Source of the DNA: Marinisporobacter sp.
GTDB taxonomy: Bacteria > Bacillota > Clostridia > Peptostreptococcales > Thermotaleaceae
DNA length: 64,000 bases
Direction of reading: 5' to 3'
Assembly: GCA_025210525.1 (NCBI GenBank)
Contig: JAOARP010000063.1
Span: 110,693 to 174,692, forward strand
This document shows, piece after piece, positions 27,331 to 36,550 of the stretch. Under the pieces are notes generated by a model. The model had not been told where the DNA came from. It ran no database searches and saw nothing but the letters and a program-made list of their open reading frames with translations. Made by a program: the position numbers and the translations under genes. Numbering within the stretch: position 1 is the first letter of the stretch; each line of letters opens with the position of its first letter.

Positions 27331-28761
27331 ATGCTTATGAAAGAAAGTAGTAAAAAGAAACCCACCCTAGTTCAGGCACTCATCCCTATTATTTTTATGA
27401 TTTTAGCATTGGCAATTGGTTATGGACATTTTAAATTTAGAACGGAACCTTTACTGATTCTCTCTGCCTTTGTTGCTGGAACAATTGCTTTAAAATTAGG
27501 TTATACTTGGAAAGAAATGCAAGAAGCAATCATCGAAAAAATAACAAGTGCTCTTCCTGCAACCCTTATTCTTTGGAGTGTTGGATTCTTAATCGGTGCT
27601 TGGATGTTTAGTGGAACAGTTCCTATGATTATTTACTATGGTGTTCAAATCGTAAATCCTAAATTTTTATTAGTTACAGCCTTTATTATTACAGCTGTAG
27701 TATCTACCGTTACAGGAACTTCATGGGGATCTGCTGGTACTATAGGGGTAGCTCTTATGGGGATTGCAGGAGGTCTTGGTGTGTCATTACCTGCTACAGC
27801 TGGTGCTATTGTTGCTGGTGCATATTTTGGAGATAAGATTTCTCCTTTATCAGACACTACAAACCTTGCTCCTATCGCTGCTGGTAGTGAACTTTATGAA
27901 CATATTAAACACATGTTATACACAACTATACCTGCTACCATCGTATCTTTGATCGTTTACTTTATCGTAGGTCTTGGAGCATCTGGAAATGTGAACACAC
28001 CTGAAAAAGTAGAAGTAATGTTAAATCAACTAGATGCTATGTTTAATTGGAATATACTACTTATTTTACCAGTATTCCTTATCATTACAGGTTCTGTTAG
28101 AAAGTGGCCAACTATTCCTACCATGCTTGGAACAAGTCTTTTCTCTGTATTTTTAGGTGTATTTGTTCAAGGCTTTACCTTCAAAGATGGTTTCACTTCC
28201 CTTGTAAAGGGTTTTGATGTAACTATGACAGGCTTTGAAGGAGAAGCTATTTGGGAAGTAACTAGGCTGATCAACCGTGGTGGCGTAGTTTCTGTTACTG
28301 GAACTACCGTACTGATCTTCTGTGCTATGGGATTTGCTGGAATTGTTAGTCGATCAGGCATGTTAGATATGGTCCTTCAAGCCATCATGAAAAAAGTAAA
28401 ATCAACTGCTGGTGTTATTCTTTCTACAATCGCTTCATGCTTTACAGTAGCCTTTATTACAGGAAGCTCTTATTTATCTATATTGATTCCTGGAGAATTA
28501 TTTAAAGATGTTTTCGTTCAGAAAAATCTTCATCCTAAAAATCTTTCAAGAACACTAGAGGATTCAGGAACCGTTTTAGTTCCTCTTGTACCATGGTCAG
28601 CTGCAGGAGCTTATATGGCATCTACTTTAGGGGTTCCAACTTTAGAATATCTTCCTTGGGCAGTCCTTAATTATATGGGAATCGTATTTGCAATTATCCT
28701 TGCTTTAACAGGGATAGGTATTGCACCACTTGATCCTAATAAAAGGAATACTAATAATTAA
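27331..28761 (+). CDS. NhaC family Na+/H+ antiporter-type carrier
   Basis: 476 residues, about 11-12 helices. NhaC features: LGYTWKEMQEAI, VGFLIGAWMFSGTVP, TGTSWGSAGTIGVALMG, AGAYFGDKISPLSDTTNLAP and a late ITGSSYLSILIPGELF. The start at 27331 follows AGGAGG by 4 nt; ATG 27337 (10 nt) is equally possible, while the frame further upstream precedes the predicted transcript start. NhaC proteins exchange sodium for protons or, in related members, sodium-proton for amino or organic acids. Being the first gene of an isoaspartyl dipeptidase operon, it may carry a peptide or aspartate-type compound rather than simply sodium; this is inference. Confidence 0.88.
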   Translation: MLMKESSKKKPTLVQALIPIIFMILALAIGYGHFKFRTEPLLILSAFVAGTIALKLGYTWKEMQEAIIEKITSALPATLILWSVGFLIGAWMFSGTVPMIIYYGVQIVNPKFLLVTAFIITAVVSTVTGTSWGSAGTIGVALMGIAGGLGVSLPATAGAIVAGAYFGDKISPLSDTTNLAPIAAGSELYEHIKHMLYTTIPATIVSLIVYFIVGLGASGNVNTPEKVEVMLNQLDAMFNWNILLILPVFLIITGSVRKWPTIPTMLGTSLFSVFLGVFVQGFTFKDGFTSLVKGFDVTMTGFEGEAIWEVTRLINRGGVVSVTGTTVLIFCAMGFAGIVSRSGMLDMVLQAIMKKVKSTAGVILSTIASCFTVAFITGSSYLSILIPGELFKDVFVQKNLHPKNLSRTLEDSGTVLVPLVPWSAAGAYMASTLGVPTLEYLPWAVLNYMGIVFAIILALTGIGIAPLDPNKRNTNN

Positions 28762-28788
28762 AAAATATGACAAAAGGGGTAGACTTAT

Positions 28789-29931
28789 ATGTTATTGATA
28801 AAAAATATTGAGGTTTATAATCCAAAATATTTAGGGAAAAAAGATGTATTCATTGGTGGAGGAAAAATTTTATCTATAGAAGATGAAATAACCTTTCCTC
28901 ATGAGAAAGTAAAAATCATTGATGGGTCAGGAAAAAAAATGGTACCAGGTTTTATCGACCAACATGTTCATATTACAGGTGGAGGTGGAGAAGGAAGCTT
29001 TAAAACAAGAGTTCCTGAAATCACTTTATCAAAGCTTACAAAAGCAGGAATCACTACAGTAGTAGGTCTTTTAGGTACAGATGCTACTACAAGAAGTGTT
29101 GAAAATGTTTTGGCAAAAGCAAAGGCCTTAAAAGAAGAAGGCATCTCAGCCTATATACATACAGGCTCTTATGAATATCCTACAAAAACGATTACTGGCT
29201 CTATTAAAAAGGATATCGTATTTATTGATGAAATTATTGGTGTAAAAATTGCTCTTTCAGATCATCGTTCATCAAACATCAATGAGCATGAGCTTGCAAA
29301 AGTATCATCAAGTGCAAGAGTTGCAGGTATGATGTCAGGAAAATGCGGTATAGTAGTGGTTCATATGGGAGATGGTCATAAAGGATTAAAGCCTATTATG
29401 AATGTAGTTGAAAATACAGAAGTACCTATAAAAATCATCCGTCCAACACATGTAAACAGGAATGAAAAATTATTAATAGAAGGCTTTGATTTTGCAAAGA
29501 AAGGTGGAATCATTGATTTGACCTGTGGCATCTATGAACATCTAGCTCCTGGTAACGTGATTTTAAGAGCTAAGGAAGAAAATATTCCTATAGAAAATAT
29601 CACCATGAGCTCTGACGGATATGGTAGCTGGTCAAACTATGATGAGTTTGGAAATTTGATAGAAATCGGTGCTTCTGAAGTCAATAGTATTTTCTATGAA
29701 TTTAAAAAGATGGTTACAACATTAGACTTTAGTATTGATGAAGCTCTTACTTACCTTACATCAAATGTTGCCAAAGCATTAAATATTTATCCTAAAAAAG
29801 GAACACTTCAAGAAAATTCTGATGCAGATTTACTGCTTCTTGATGAAGACCTTCATATTGATACAGTAATTGCAAAGGGAAAAATAATGATTGATGAAAA
29901 AAAAGTTATCATAAAAGGGACTTACGAATAG
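28789..29931 (+). CDS. iadA: Beta-aspartyl-peptidase (isoaspartyl dipeptidase)
   Basis: 380 residues. Amidohydrolase fold: GFIDQHVHITGGGGEG (metal HxH), ALSDHRSS, GIVVVHMGDG (metal His), IRPTHVNRN (metal His) and SSDGYGSW (catalytic Asp). The pattern is that of IadA, which cleaves beta-aspartyl dipeptides formed from damaged Asn/Asp residues, releasing aspartate. It lies 27 nt after the NhaC-type gene, under the same sigma-54 promoter. AAAAGGGG precedes the ATG. The product aspartate can feed the aminotransferase and aspartate kinase pathways of this window. Confidence 0.93.
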   Translation: MLLIKNIEVYNPKYLGKKDVFIGGGKILSIEDEITFPHEKVKIIDGSGKKMVPGFIDQHVHITGGGGEGSFKTRVPEITLSKLTKAGITTVVGLLGTDATTRSVENVLAKAKALKEEGISAYIHTGSYEYPTKTITGSIKKDIVFIDEIIGVKIALSDHRSSNINEHELAKVSSSARVAGMMSGKCGIVVVHMGDGHKGLKPIMNVVENTEVPIKIIRPTHVNRNEKLLIEGFDFAKKGGIIDLTCGIYEHLAPGNVILRAKEENIPIENITMSSDGYGSWSNYDEFGNLIEIGASEVNSIFYEFKKMVTTLDFSIDEALTYLTSNVAKALNIYPKKGTLQENSDADLLLLDEDLHIDTVIAKGKIMIDEKKVIIKGTYE

Positions 29932-29960
29932 AAAAAGCGACCACATTAGGTCGCTTTTTT
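29932..29960. terminator. Bidirectional terminator between iadA and aspartate kinase
   Basis: Stem AAAAGCGACC/GGTCGCTTTT, 6-nt loop, T or A runs at both sides, between convergent stops. Confidence 0.9.
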
Positions 29961-31272
29961 ATTCTACAAATCCATCATAAATAGCTTGTACAGCTCTTTC
30001 AAAATCATTTGTTTCAACACCCACAATAATATTGATTTCACTAGAACCTTGATCAATCATTCGGATATTAATATTGGCTTCAGCTAAAGAGGTGAATAGC
30101 TTGGCTGCAACCCCTCTTGTATAAACCATTCCATGTCCAACAGTAGCAATAAGCGCCATGTTTGGATATACCTCTATAGCATCAGGCTTACATTGCTCCC
30201 TGATTTCTTTCACAACTTTATTGAGTTTACTTCCTAGATATTCATCATCTATTACTATAGATATATTATCAATACCAGATGGAAGATGTTCAACTGGTAC
30301 ACTATTTACTTCCAAAATAGAAAGAATCCTTCTAACAAAGCTAATATCTGCATTCATTCTATTCTTTTGAATAGAGATTACTGTAAAATCCTTTCTTCCT
30401 GCAATCCCTGTTATAGTATTGGCATGAATACTCTCCTTATCACTAATAATCATGGTTCCTTTATTATCAGGTTCATTTGTATTCCTAACATTTATTGGAA
30501 TACATGCCTCTCTAACAGGAAAAACAGATTCTTCATGTAAAACAGTAGCTCCCATATAAGAAAGCTCTCTTAGCTCTTGATAAGTAATTTTTTCTATTTG
30601 CTTTGGTTTTTCTACAATTCTTGGGTCTGCCATTAAAAATCCTGATACATCTGTCCAATTCTCATAAACCTTAGCTCCTACAGCCTGTGCAACAATAGAA
30701 CCTGTAATATCAGAACCTCCCCTAGAAAAAGTTTTAACTTCACCACTAGGCATAGCCCCATAAAAACCTGGAATCACAGCATGTTTATGCTCCTTTAAAG
30801 ATTTTTCTACAAGTTCTTTTGTCTTATCTGCATCTAAAGAACCAAATTCATCAAATACAATCATATCCTTTGGATCTACAAAGTCATAACCTAAATACTC
30901 AGCTAAAATAATTCCATTTAAGTATTCCCCTCTACTTGCAGTATAATCAACAGATGCCCCTTTAGAAATTTTTTCTTTTATCTCTGAAAGATAAGGCATT
31001 AAATCCATGGATAAATCAAGTTCCTTAACAATTCCTAAATAGCGTTCACTAATCATATCAAACATTTGATCAAAAGGAACAGAATGCTTTACATGAGCAT
31101 GGCAAAGATAAAGTAAATCTGTTATTTTATAGTCTCCTCCATGTCTTTTCCCAGGAGCTGATGGGATAATATAGCGTCTACAATCATCTGATAGAACAAT
31201 GTCTCTTACCTTCCTAAATTGTTTTGCATCTGCTACCGATGATCCTCCAAATTTTGCTACTTTTATATTCAT
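29959..31272 (-). CDS. Aspartate kinase
   Basis: 437 residues. Start ATG 31272 follows GGGGGGAAGC; a TTG at 31290 lies inside that site. Kinase motifs: KVAKFGGSSVAD at the N-terminus, VIPGFYGAMPSGEVKTFSRGGSD in parts (substrate and ATP site), ENWTDVSGFLMADPR. Two ACT domains at about 300-437 (TVISIQKNRMN; NIRMIDQGSSEINIIVGV) for feedback by lysine or threonine. It catalyses the first step to lysine, methionine and threonine. Monofunctional, no homoserine dehydrogenase domain. It is followed by no other pathway gene here. Confidence 0.93.
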   Translation of the reverse strand: MNIKVAKFGGSSVADAKQFRKVRDIVLSDDCRRYIIPSAPGKRHGGDYKITDLLYLCHAHVKHSVPFDQMFDMISERYLGIVKELDLSMDLMPYLSEIKEKISKGASVDYTASRGEYLNGIILAEYLGYDFVDPKDMIVFDEFGSLDADKTKELVEKSLKEHKHAVIPGFYGAMPSGEVKTFSRGGSDITGSIVAQAVGAKVYENWTDVSGFLMADPRIVEKPKQIEKITYQELRELSYMGATVLHEESVFPVREACIPINVRNTNEPDNKGTMIISDKESIHANTITGIAGRKDFTVISIQKNRMNADISFVRRILSILEVNSVPVEHLPSGIDNISIVIDDEYLGSKLNKVVKEIREQCKPDAIEVYPNMALIATVGHGMVYTRGVAAKLFTSLAEANINIRMIDQGSSEINIIVGVETNDFERAVQAIYDGFVE

Positions 31273-31397
31273 TTTTATGCTTCCCCCCAATTTATAAATA
31301 TCTATAAAAACTTTATATATAAAGTTGAATATGTATAGACATTATTTGAATAAATATCAATATTATAAACTGAAAATTCTTTAAAGTCAACATTTGT

Positions 31398-31433
31398 AAA
31401 AAAAAAGCTAATGGTTAACCCATCAGCTTTTCT
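31398..31433 (-). terminator. Terminator after GH18 gene
   Basis: Minus-strand stem AAAAGCTGATGG/CCATTAGCTTTT followed by a run of T. Confidence 0.85.
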
Positions 31434-31434
31434 A

Positions 31435-33096
31435 TTATTTATTCAAATTTTCATCAATCACATTCCATATATCTTCTGTTTCAAATCCTCTTCTCCAACT
31501 AGCAACCCCTGCAAGGTTATACTTATTGATAATATCCATTCTTCCTTTCATAGAAGTTGCATCTTCTATCCATATTTTTTTAGTTTCATCATTTTCTACA
31601 TATTCTACATAATTTTGACCACTATTTTCATCCAATACCTTTTCAAGATCTTTTTCTTTTAGTATTTCATTCACCGTTTCCATACTTGCAGCCTTTGATT
31701 TTACAACTATCTTAGTGGGGTCATCCGCTGATGGAGTTTCTGTCCAAATTCTTGTATAAAAAGGAACTCCTAATAATAGCTTTTCTGCTGGTACTTCTTC
31801 AAGTAAACCATTAATTCCTTCTTCCACCCAACCAAGGGATGCTACTGATCCACTTACAGGGCTTGTCCCCCAATGTTCATCATAAGCCATCAAAGAAACA
31901 TAATCTACAACTTGTCCTAAAGCAGCTCGATCGTAACATTGAGACCAATTTTCACTGCCTCCCTTTTTCGTCACATCTACAGAAACAACTAATCCATTCT
32001 CATGAAAAACAGCTGTAAGCTCTCTTACAAATAAAACGAATTCTTCTTTATCCTTTAAATAAATATTTTCAAAATCAATATTAATACCATCCATACGATT
32101 TTCTTTTATCAGCTTTAATACTTCATTGATTGCTTTTTCTCTTGCAAGAGCATCCCCTAAAAATGCATTTGTTAAATCAGGATCAAAATTATTTTTAAAT
32201 AATGGCCATACCTTGTAGTCTCTATCCTTCGCCCAATCAATATAATCCTTACTAATTTTATCATCAACATTTCCTGATGCATCTTTTAATCCCATCCATG
32301 TTGGTGATACCACATTTAATCCTTTGAATTCTCCCCTAGTAGCATTTTTTGAAACGTTTTTGTAAACATATTCCCAAGTCAAATTAATTTTTCCATTTTC
32401 AGGCTTCCAAATAGGTTTATTTGTTACTGCTAATCCCATAGTTTCTTCTATATCTGTTACTTCTTTCTTTTGTACATACCCAGTTTTTCCTCTAGGGGTT
32501 AGTACCTTTAACCAGTTTGTTTCTTCCTTTAAAATTTCAACTCTCTCACCTTCTTTTAGCAAGTCATTCTCCATAGAAGCTGTACTTGCTTCAAATCGCA
32601 CATTTACAGTATCTTTTGCTGCTTTTGCAGTCATTTTTTTATCTAATTGATTTTCTAAAGCAAGAGATTTATTTTCCTTCGAAAAGATAAATTTAATCTT
32701 CAAAGGGTCTGTTAATTGATTAATGGGTACAAAGCTTTTTCCATTAACGATCTTCATAGGTGAGATAGTATTGACCCTTTGCCCATTTACTTTTACTTCT
32801 TTTTCTCCATAAAATCGTATCACCTTATTCGTATTTGTGATTACTGCTACTTGGTTATTTTCATCATAATCCGTCAATAAATTTAAATGATTGTTTAAAA
32901 TGTTTAAATCTATATAAACATTTTCATCTTCAACCTTTACGACTTCATCATAGTTTTCATATTGTATTATTTCCTCACCGTCTTTGATAAGGACTCCTTC
33001 TTTATATTCCTTTGCTAAAGAATAATGGTCTGTAAAAATAAATCCTATCATCAAAATAAAGCAACCAAGCATCATGTAAATGTCTTTCTTTTTCAA
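31435..33096 (-). CDS. Stalk/SH3/glycosyl hydrolase 18 cell-wall protein
   Basis: 553 residues; starts at TTG 33096. N-terminal signal anchor (about 7-24); copper-amine-oxidase-N-like stalk repeat (about 40-150, GKSFVPINQL); bacterial SH3 domain (about 158-215, VNVRFEASTASMENDLLKEG in part, GYVQKKE); then a GH18 barrel (about 235-550) with the catalytic DGINIDFEN motif and SLMAYDEHW. This architecture is that of cortical or spore-germination GH18 proteins such as SleL/YdhD relatives, acting on cell-wall or cortex glycans at the surface. Single gene. Confidence 0.9.
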   Translation of the reverse strand: MKKKDIYMMLGCFILMIGFIFTDHYSLAKEYKEGVLIKDGEEIIQYENYDEVVKVEDENVYIDLNILNNHLNLLTDYDENNQVAVITNTNKVIRFYGEKEVKVNGQRVNTISPMKIVNGKSFVPINQLTDPLKIKFIFSKENKSLALENQLDKKMTAKAAKDTVNVRFEASTASMENDLLKEGERVEILKEETNWLKVLTPRGKTGYVQKKEVTDIEETMGLAVTNKPIWKPENGKINLTWEYVYKNVSKNATRGEFKGLNVVSPTWMGLKDASGNVDDKISKDYIDWAKDRDYKVWPLFKNNFDPDLTNAFLGDALAREKAINEVLKLIKENRMDGINIDFENIYLKDKEEFVLFVRELTAVFHENGLVVSVDVTKKGGSENWSQCYDRAALGQVVDYVSLMAYDEHWGTSPVSGSVASLGWVEEGINGLLEEVPAEKLLLGVPFYTRIWTETPSADDPTKIVVKSKAASMETVNEILKEKDLEKVLDENSGQNYVEYVENDETKKIWIEDATSMKGRMDIINKYNLAGVASWRRGFETEDIWNVIDENLNK

Positions 33097-33192
33097 AATA
33101 TCCCGCCTTTCTTAGAGTTATATTTTTTACATAAGAACTGGAAAATTTGTTGTGTCATACTACTATGTTCCAACTTTTCCATTAAAATACGT

Positions 33193-33222
33193 AACCTCAC
33201 CCATTAAGGGTGAGGCCTCTTT
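33193..33222. terminator. Hairpin after the ABC permease gene
   Basis: CCTCACCC/GGGTGAGG stem with a 5-nt loop; T-rich only on the plus side (CCTCTTTTATT), so its terminator role for the minus-strand operon is uncertain. Confidence 0.45.
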
Positions 33223-33276
33223 TATTTCCTATCTTTATTATACATTACTCTTATCCTTTTCTTTGTTATGTTTTTA

Positions 33277-34011
33277 TTACAAATTGATTTTTCGATCTAG
33301 TAAATATCCTGTAATGCTAAATAATAAACCAATTATACATATACTGATCATAAAATATTCGTTACTGATAGAATCTATACTACATCCATTAGAAGTAGTC
33401 ATCTGTACTGAATAGGCGGTAGCACTATCTGCTAAATTTACTAACTTACCTACTATTTCAGCTATAATAATAAAGCACACAAAAGATAATAATTTCCCAT
33501 ATTTAAAAACGGAAAATATGCTTTTTGCTAAAACCACAGATAAATACGCCATTAATAAAAATATAATATATCCTAATAAACAAGCCATAAAAAATTTAAA
33601 AATCATAATAATCGCTTCGTTAGGAATATTAGCATCTATCTGCCACTGGGGAATTTTTCTTGAAAGGATTTTATAATCTATAAATATCATTAATATCCCA
33701 TATAATGAAAGTCCTAAACATTCTATGATTACAGTGATGATTTTTCCTCCTAAAATTTTATATCCACTTAAAGGGGTCGTAAATAGTAGATATCCTGTTT
33801 CTTTGAATAAGCTATTATACATTCTTCCTAAATGATCTACCATTAAAACAATTCCTGCTACAAAAATAATAATAGACGTAATACCAAATACCCTTGGGTC
33901 TGTAGTTTCAGGTGATTTTACAATATAGAAGTTGCATAAGGTTAATAATATAATCCCACCTAGGAAAAATCTCCAGCGACTCATCCATTCATATTTCATT
34001 AATTTAAGCAT
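33277..34011 (-). CDS. ABC-2 type permease
   Basis: 244 residues from ATG 34011, 9 nt after AGGGAGG, overlapping the ATPase stop by 8 nt. About six helices; MLKLMKYEWMSRWRFFLGG is the usual N-terminus of such permeases. It pairs with the upstream ATPase and GntR gene in a YtrA-like operon. These operons respond to cell-wall antibiotics in Bacillus; the role here is likely but not shown. Confidence 0.85.
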   Translation of the reverse strand: MLKLMKYEWMSRWRFFLGGIILLTLCNFYIVKSPETTDPRVFGITSIIIFVAGIVLMVDHLGRMYNSLFKETGYLLFTTPLSGYKILGGKIITVIIECLGLSLYGILMIFIDYKILSRKIPQWQIDANIPNEAIIMIFKFFMACLLGYIIFLLMAYLSVVLAKSIFSVFKYGKLLSFVCFIIIAEIVGKLVNLADSATAYSVQMTTSNGCSIDSISNEYFMISICIIGLLFSITGYLLDRKINL

Positions 34012-34702
34012 CTTGATATACCTCCCTATACAATTCATCTATAGACATTCCCTTTTCTATTCTAAAATCCTCTGCATTTCCTGCTAACGCCACATTTCCC
34101 TTATCTATAAAAATTACTTCATCTAAAATCCTTTCTAGTTCCTTTACAAGATGACTTGAAATAATGAGTGTTTTTTCTTCATCACAAGCATTTAAAATGG
34201 TCTCCATAATTTTTTCCCTAGATACAGGATCTATTCCATTTAAAGGTTCATCTAATATATAAAGTTTAGCATCCCTTGAAAGAACCAAGCTAAGCTTTAA
34301 TCTTCCAAGCATTCCAGTAGATAAAGCTCCCACTTTTTGATCTTCATTTAGTCCCATAAATTTAATTGTCTCTTTTGCCTTTTCTTGATCAAAGTCTTCA
34401 AACATATCATCAAAATACTTTATACATCCTTTTATTTTCATCCATTTAGGAAGATGGTTACTCGTGGGCATATAAGAAACTATTTTCTTTGTTTCTGTGC
34501 CTATTCGCTTTTCACAAATATATATTTCTCCACTAGTTGGCTGCAGCAATCCTGCTATCATTTTCATCAAAGTTGTTTTCCCACTACCATTAGGACCTAA
34601 CAGTCCATATATTTTTCCTGTCTTTATGGTTATATTTAATCCATCTAAAGCTTTTTTTGTAATATATTTTTTCTTCACATTTTTTCCTTCTAAAAGCTCC
34701 AT
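34004..34702 (-). CDS. ABC transporter ATP-binding protein (YtrB type)
   Basis: 232 residues. Walker A GPNGSGKTTLMK, Q-loop replaced by SYMPTSNHLP, signature region ALSTGMLGRLKLSLVLS (LSTGM in place of LSGGQ, as in several YtrB-like proteins), Walker B LYILDEPLNGID. The start follows AAGGAGG; it lies 2 nt after the GntR stop. Confidence 0.92.
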   Translation of the reverse strand: MELLEGKNVKKKYITKKALDGLNITIKTGKIYGLLGPNGSGKTTLMKMIAGLLQPTSGEIYICEKRIGTETKKIVSYMPTSNHLPKWMKIKGCIKYFDDMFEDFDQEKAKETIKFMGLNEDQKVGALSTGMLGRLKLSLVLSRDAKLYILDEPLNGIDPVSREKIMETILNACDEEKTLIISSHLVKELERILDEVIFIDKGNVALAGNAEDFRIEKGMSIDELYREVYQDA

Positions 34703-34704
34703 TT

Positions 34705-35064
34705 CTATTCCTCCTTCATATATTCATTTATACTTTTTACAATTCCTTCGTTTCCGTAGCCTAATTCCTTCATTCCTTCTACAAAGCTTTCAATCAATCC
34801 CTTTGCCATATCATCCTTTATTTTACTAATCATTTCCTCATCTCCCGTTACAAAAGATCCTTTTCCTCTTTGGGTAGCTGTAATACCTTCTCTCTCTAGC
34901 TCTTGGTATACCCGCTGAATTGTATTTACATTTACCTTCAGTTCACTTGCCATACTTCTTACTGAAGGTAACTTTTCGCCTTTTTTTAACTTCCCTAAGG
35001 TAATATCTTTTTTTATTTTTTCAATGATTTGTAGATAAATAGGTATTCTTGTATTAAAGTCCAT
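34705..35064 (-). CDS. GntR family regulator, YtrA subfamily
   Basis: 119 residues. N-terminal GntR winged helix (PIYLQIIEKIKKDITLGKLKKGEKLPSVRSMA in parts, VNVNTIQRVYQELEREG), followed by the short helical dimer tail of the YtrA subfamily. First gene of the ABC operon; the operon promoter carries an inverted repeat (35098-35111) over the -10 box, the likely autorepression site. Confidence 0.93.
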   Translation of the reverse strand: MDFNTRIPIYLQIIEKIKKDITLGKLKKGEKLPSVRSMASELKVNVNTIQRVYQELEREGITATQRGKGSFVTGDEEMISKIKDDMAKGLIESFVEGMKELGYGNEGIVKSINEYMKEE

Positions 35065-35097
35065 TTATTCACCTCTTTCGTATTACTGTTATGGTTA

Positions 35098-35111
35098 AAT
35101 AGTACACTATT
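35098..35111. promoter_or_regulatory. Operator for the GntR/YtrA-type regulator
   Basis: Perfect inverted repeat AATAGT-AC-ACTATT covering the -10 hexamer of the promoter below. Confidence 0.7.
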
Positions 35112-35127
35112 GTTTTGTTCATGTCAA
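35099..35127 (-). promoter_or_regulatory. Sigma-A promoter of the GntR-ABC operon
   Basis: Minus-strand TTGACA (35127-35122), 17-nt spacer, TACTAT (35104-35099). Confidence 0.75.
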
Positions 35128-35140
35128 CCTATTTCAAATA

Positions 35141-35204
35141 AAAAAAATCATACTCTATCTAGCAACTCCTAATAAAAAGAAGTTTTCCTATAGCATGATT
35201 TTTT
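35141..35204 (-). terminator. Possible terminator after the methyltransferase gene
   Basis: Ten-bp arms AAAAAATCAT and ATGATTTTTT enclose a 43-nt loop with weaker inner pairing; T run on the minus side. The long loop lowers confidence. Confidence 0.45.
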
Positions 35205-35256
35205 AATATCCTTTAAAAGCATATAAATATTTTATGAAATTTAACTTGTTATAGCC

Positions 35257-36450
35257 CTATTTTTTAACCTTTATAAATACAACCTTTAAATAATTTCCCT
35301 CTCTAAATTCCTTTACCGTTCTAAAATCCTTGGGTAATCTATATTCTTCTACTATTTCATATTTTTTACCTATTTCTTTAAAAGCTTTGTCTATAAATCC
35401 TTTAAATTTTTTCATATCAAAGCTAGCACAATTGGTTGATGCTACAATAACACCATCATCTTCTGTTATGCTTATAACAGACTTTAATAAATCCTTATAA
35501 TCTTTTGCAGCGCTAAATCTAAATTTTTTAGATTTAGCAAAGCTAGGAGGATCTAAAATCACTAAGTCAAACTTCAACTTTTTCTTTTCTGCATACTTAA
35601 AATAATGAAATACATCCTCTACGATAATGTCCTGTGTTTCATAATCTATCCCGTTTAAGCTAAAATGCTCAATAGTTTTTGATAAACTCCTATTGGCAAG
35701 ATCCACACTAGTAGTTTTTTTTGCTCCCCCTAAAGCTGCGAAGATAGAAAATGCTCCTGTATAAGAAAAAGTATTTAACACATTTTTTCCCTCTGCATAT
35801 TTTTCTCTAATTTTTTTCCTTACCTCTCTTTGGTCTAAAAATACGCCTACCATAGCCCCTTCATTTAAGTATATGGCAAAATTCACATCATTTTCTTTTA
35901 CTACTAAAGGCTCTGGTGCTACCTCTCCCAAAACAAAGCTATCTTCATCTATAAACTTGCCTGATGTGTCAAATCTTCTCTTTTCATATATTCCTTTGCA
36001 ATGAGGTAGCTTTTTCAAAGTATTTATGACATAATTCTTAAAAGCATAGATTCCTTCACTATACCAATTGATTAAATAATATCCATCAAAATAATCAATG
36101 GTAAATCCGCCTATCCCATCTCCTTCTCCATTAAAAACACGAAAGGCTGTTGTGTGAGAATTTGAATAAAAAACTTCTCTATTTTTAATTGCTTTCAATA
36201 TCTTTTTATTGAAAAAGGCTTCATCTATCTTCTCTTTTTCATTTGAAGTAAGTACCCATCCAATCCCCTTATTCTGAAGACCATAATATCCCTTAGCAAT
36301 AAATTTATTTTTCTCATCTATCAGCTGAATAATTTGACCTTCTTCTTTTAAAACCTCTATATGCTGTAATGCTTCTTTTATAATTAGCGGAGATCCTTGT
36401 GTATATCTTTTTAAAAACTTATTTTTAATTTTTAATCTTGTCTCTTTCAT
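35257..36450 (-). CDS. Class I SAM-dependent rRNA methyltransferase (RlmI-like)
   Basis: 397 residues. N-terminal PUA-like region (about 1-75), RlmI middle domain (about 80-195, GEGDGIGGFTIDYFDGYYLI in parts, EKRRFDTSG), Rossmann methyltransferase with NTFSYTGAFSIFAALGGA (motif I), SVDLANRSL, and LVILDPPSFAKSKK (motif IV DPPSF). It is expected to make m5C in 23S rRNA. The ATG has no ribosome site of its own: a GGAGG lies 40 nt upstream, followed by a GTG leader frame and a hairpin (see the leader ORF entry). Confidence 0.9.
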   Translation of the reverse strand: MKETRLKIKNKFLKRYTQGSPLIIKEALQHIEVLKEEGQIIQLIDEKNKFIAKGYYGLQNKGIGWVLTSNEKEKIDEAFFNKKILKAIKNREVFYSNSHTTAFRVFNGEGDGIGGFTIDYFDGYYLINWYSEGIYAFKNYVINTLKKLPHCKGIYEKRRFDTSGKFIDEDSFVLGEVAPEPLVVKENDVNFAIYLNEGAMVGVFLDQREVRKKIREKYAEGKNVLNTFSYTGAFSIFAALGGAKKTTSVDLANRSLSKTIEHFSLNGIDYETQDIIVEDVFHYFKYAEKKKLKFDLVILDPPSFAKSKKFRFSAAKDYKDLLKSVISITEDDGVIVASTNCASFDMKKFKGFIDKAFKEIGKKYEIVEEYRLPKDFRTVKEFREGNYLKVVFIKVKK

Positions 36451-36484
36451 AAATGTGTGATAAGAAAATCTTATAGCTTATCAC
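36425..36484 (-). CDS. Possible 19-residue leader ORF overlapping the methyltransferase start
   Basis: GTG at 36484 stands 7 nt after a clear GGAGG (36496-36492) and opens a frame of 19 codons (begins VISYKIFLSH) that ends with TAA at 36425, 26 nt inside the methyltransferase frame. The methyltransferase frame itself has in-frame stops directly after the site, so the GGAGG cannot serve it by simple extension. A GTGATAAG/CTTATCAC hairpin (36457-36484) lies within the leader. Either the small frame couples translation or the hairpin brings the site near the ATG. Confidence 0.35.
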   Translation of the reverse strand: MISYKIFLSHIYERDKIKN

Positions 36485-36550
36485 TTTTGCACCTCCATTT
36501 CTTTTGCTAAAATATTATAACACACCAAAAGGATTTATAACTTATTAGAT

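Noticed and set aside
33193..33222. CRISPR repeat or attachment site
   Set aside because: Single hairpin copy only.
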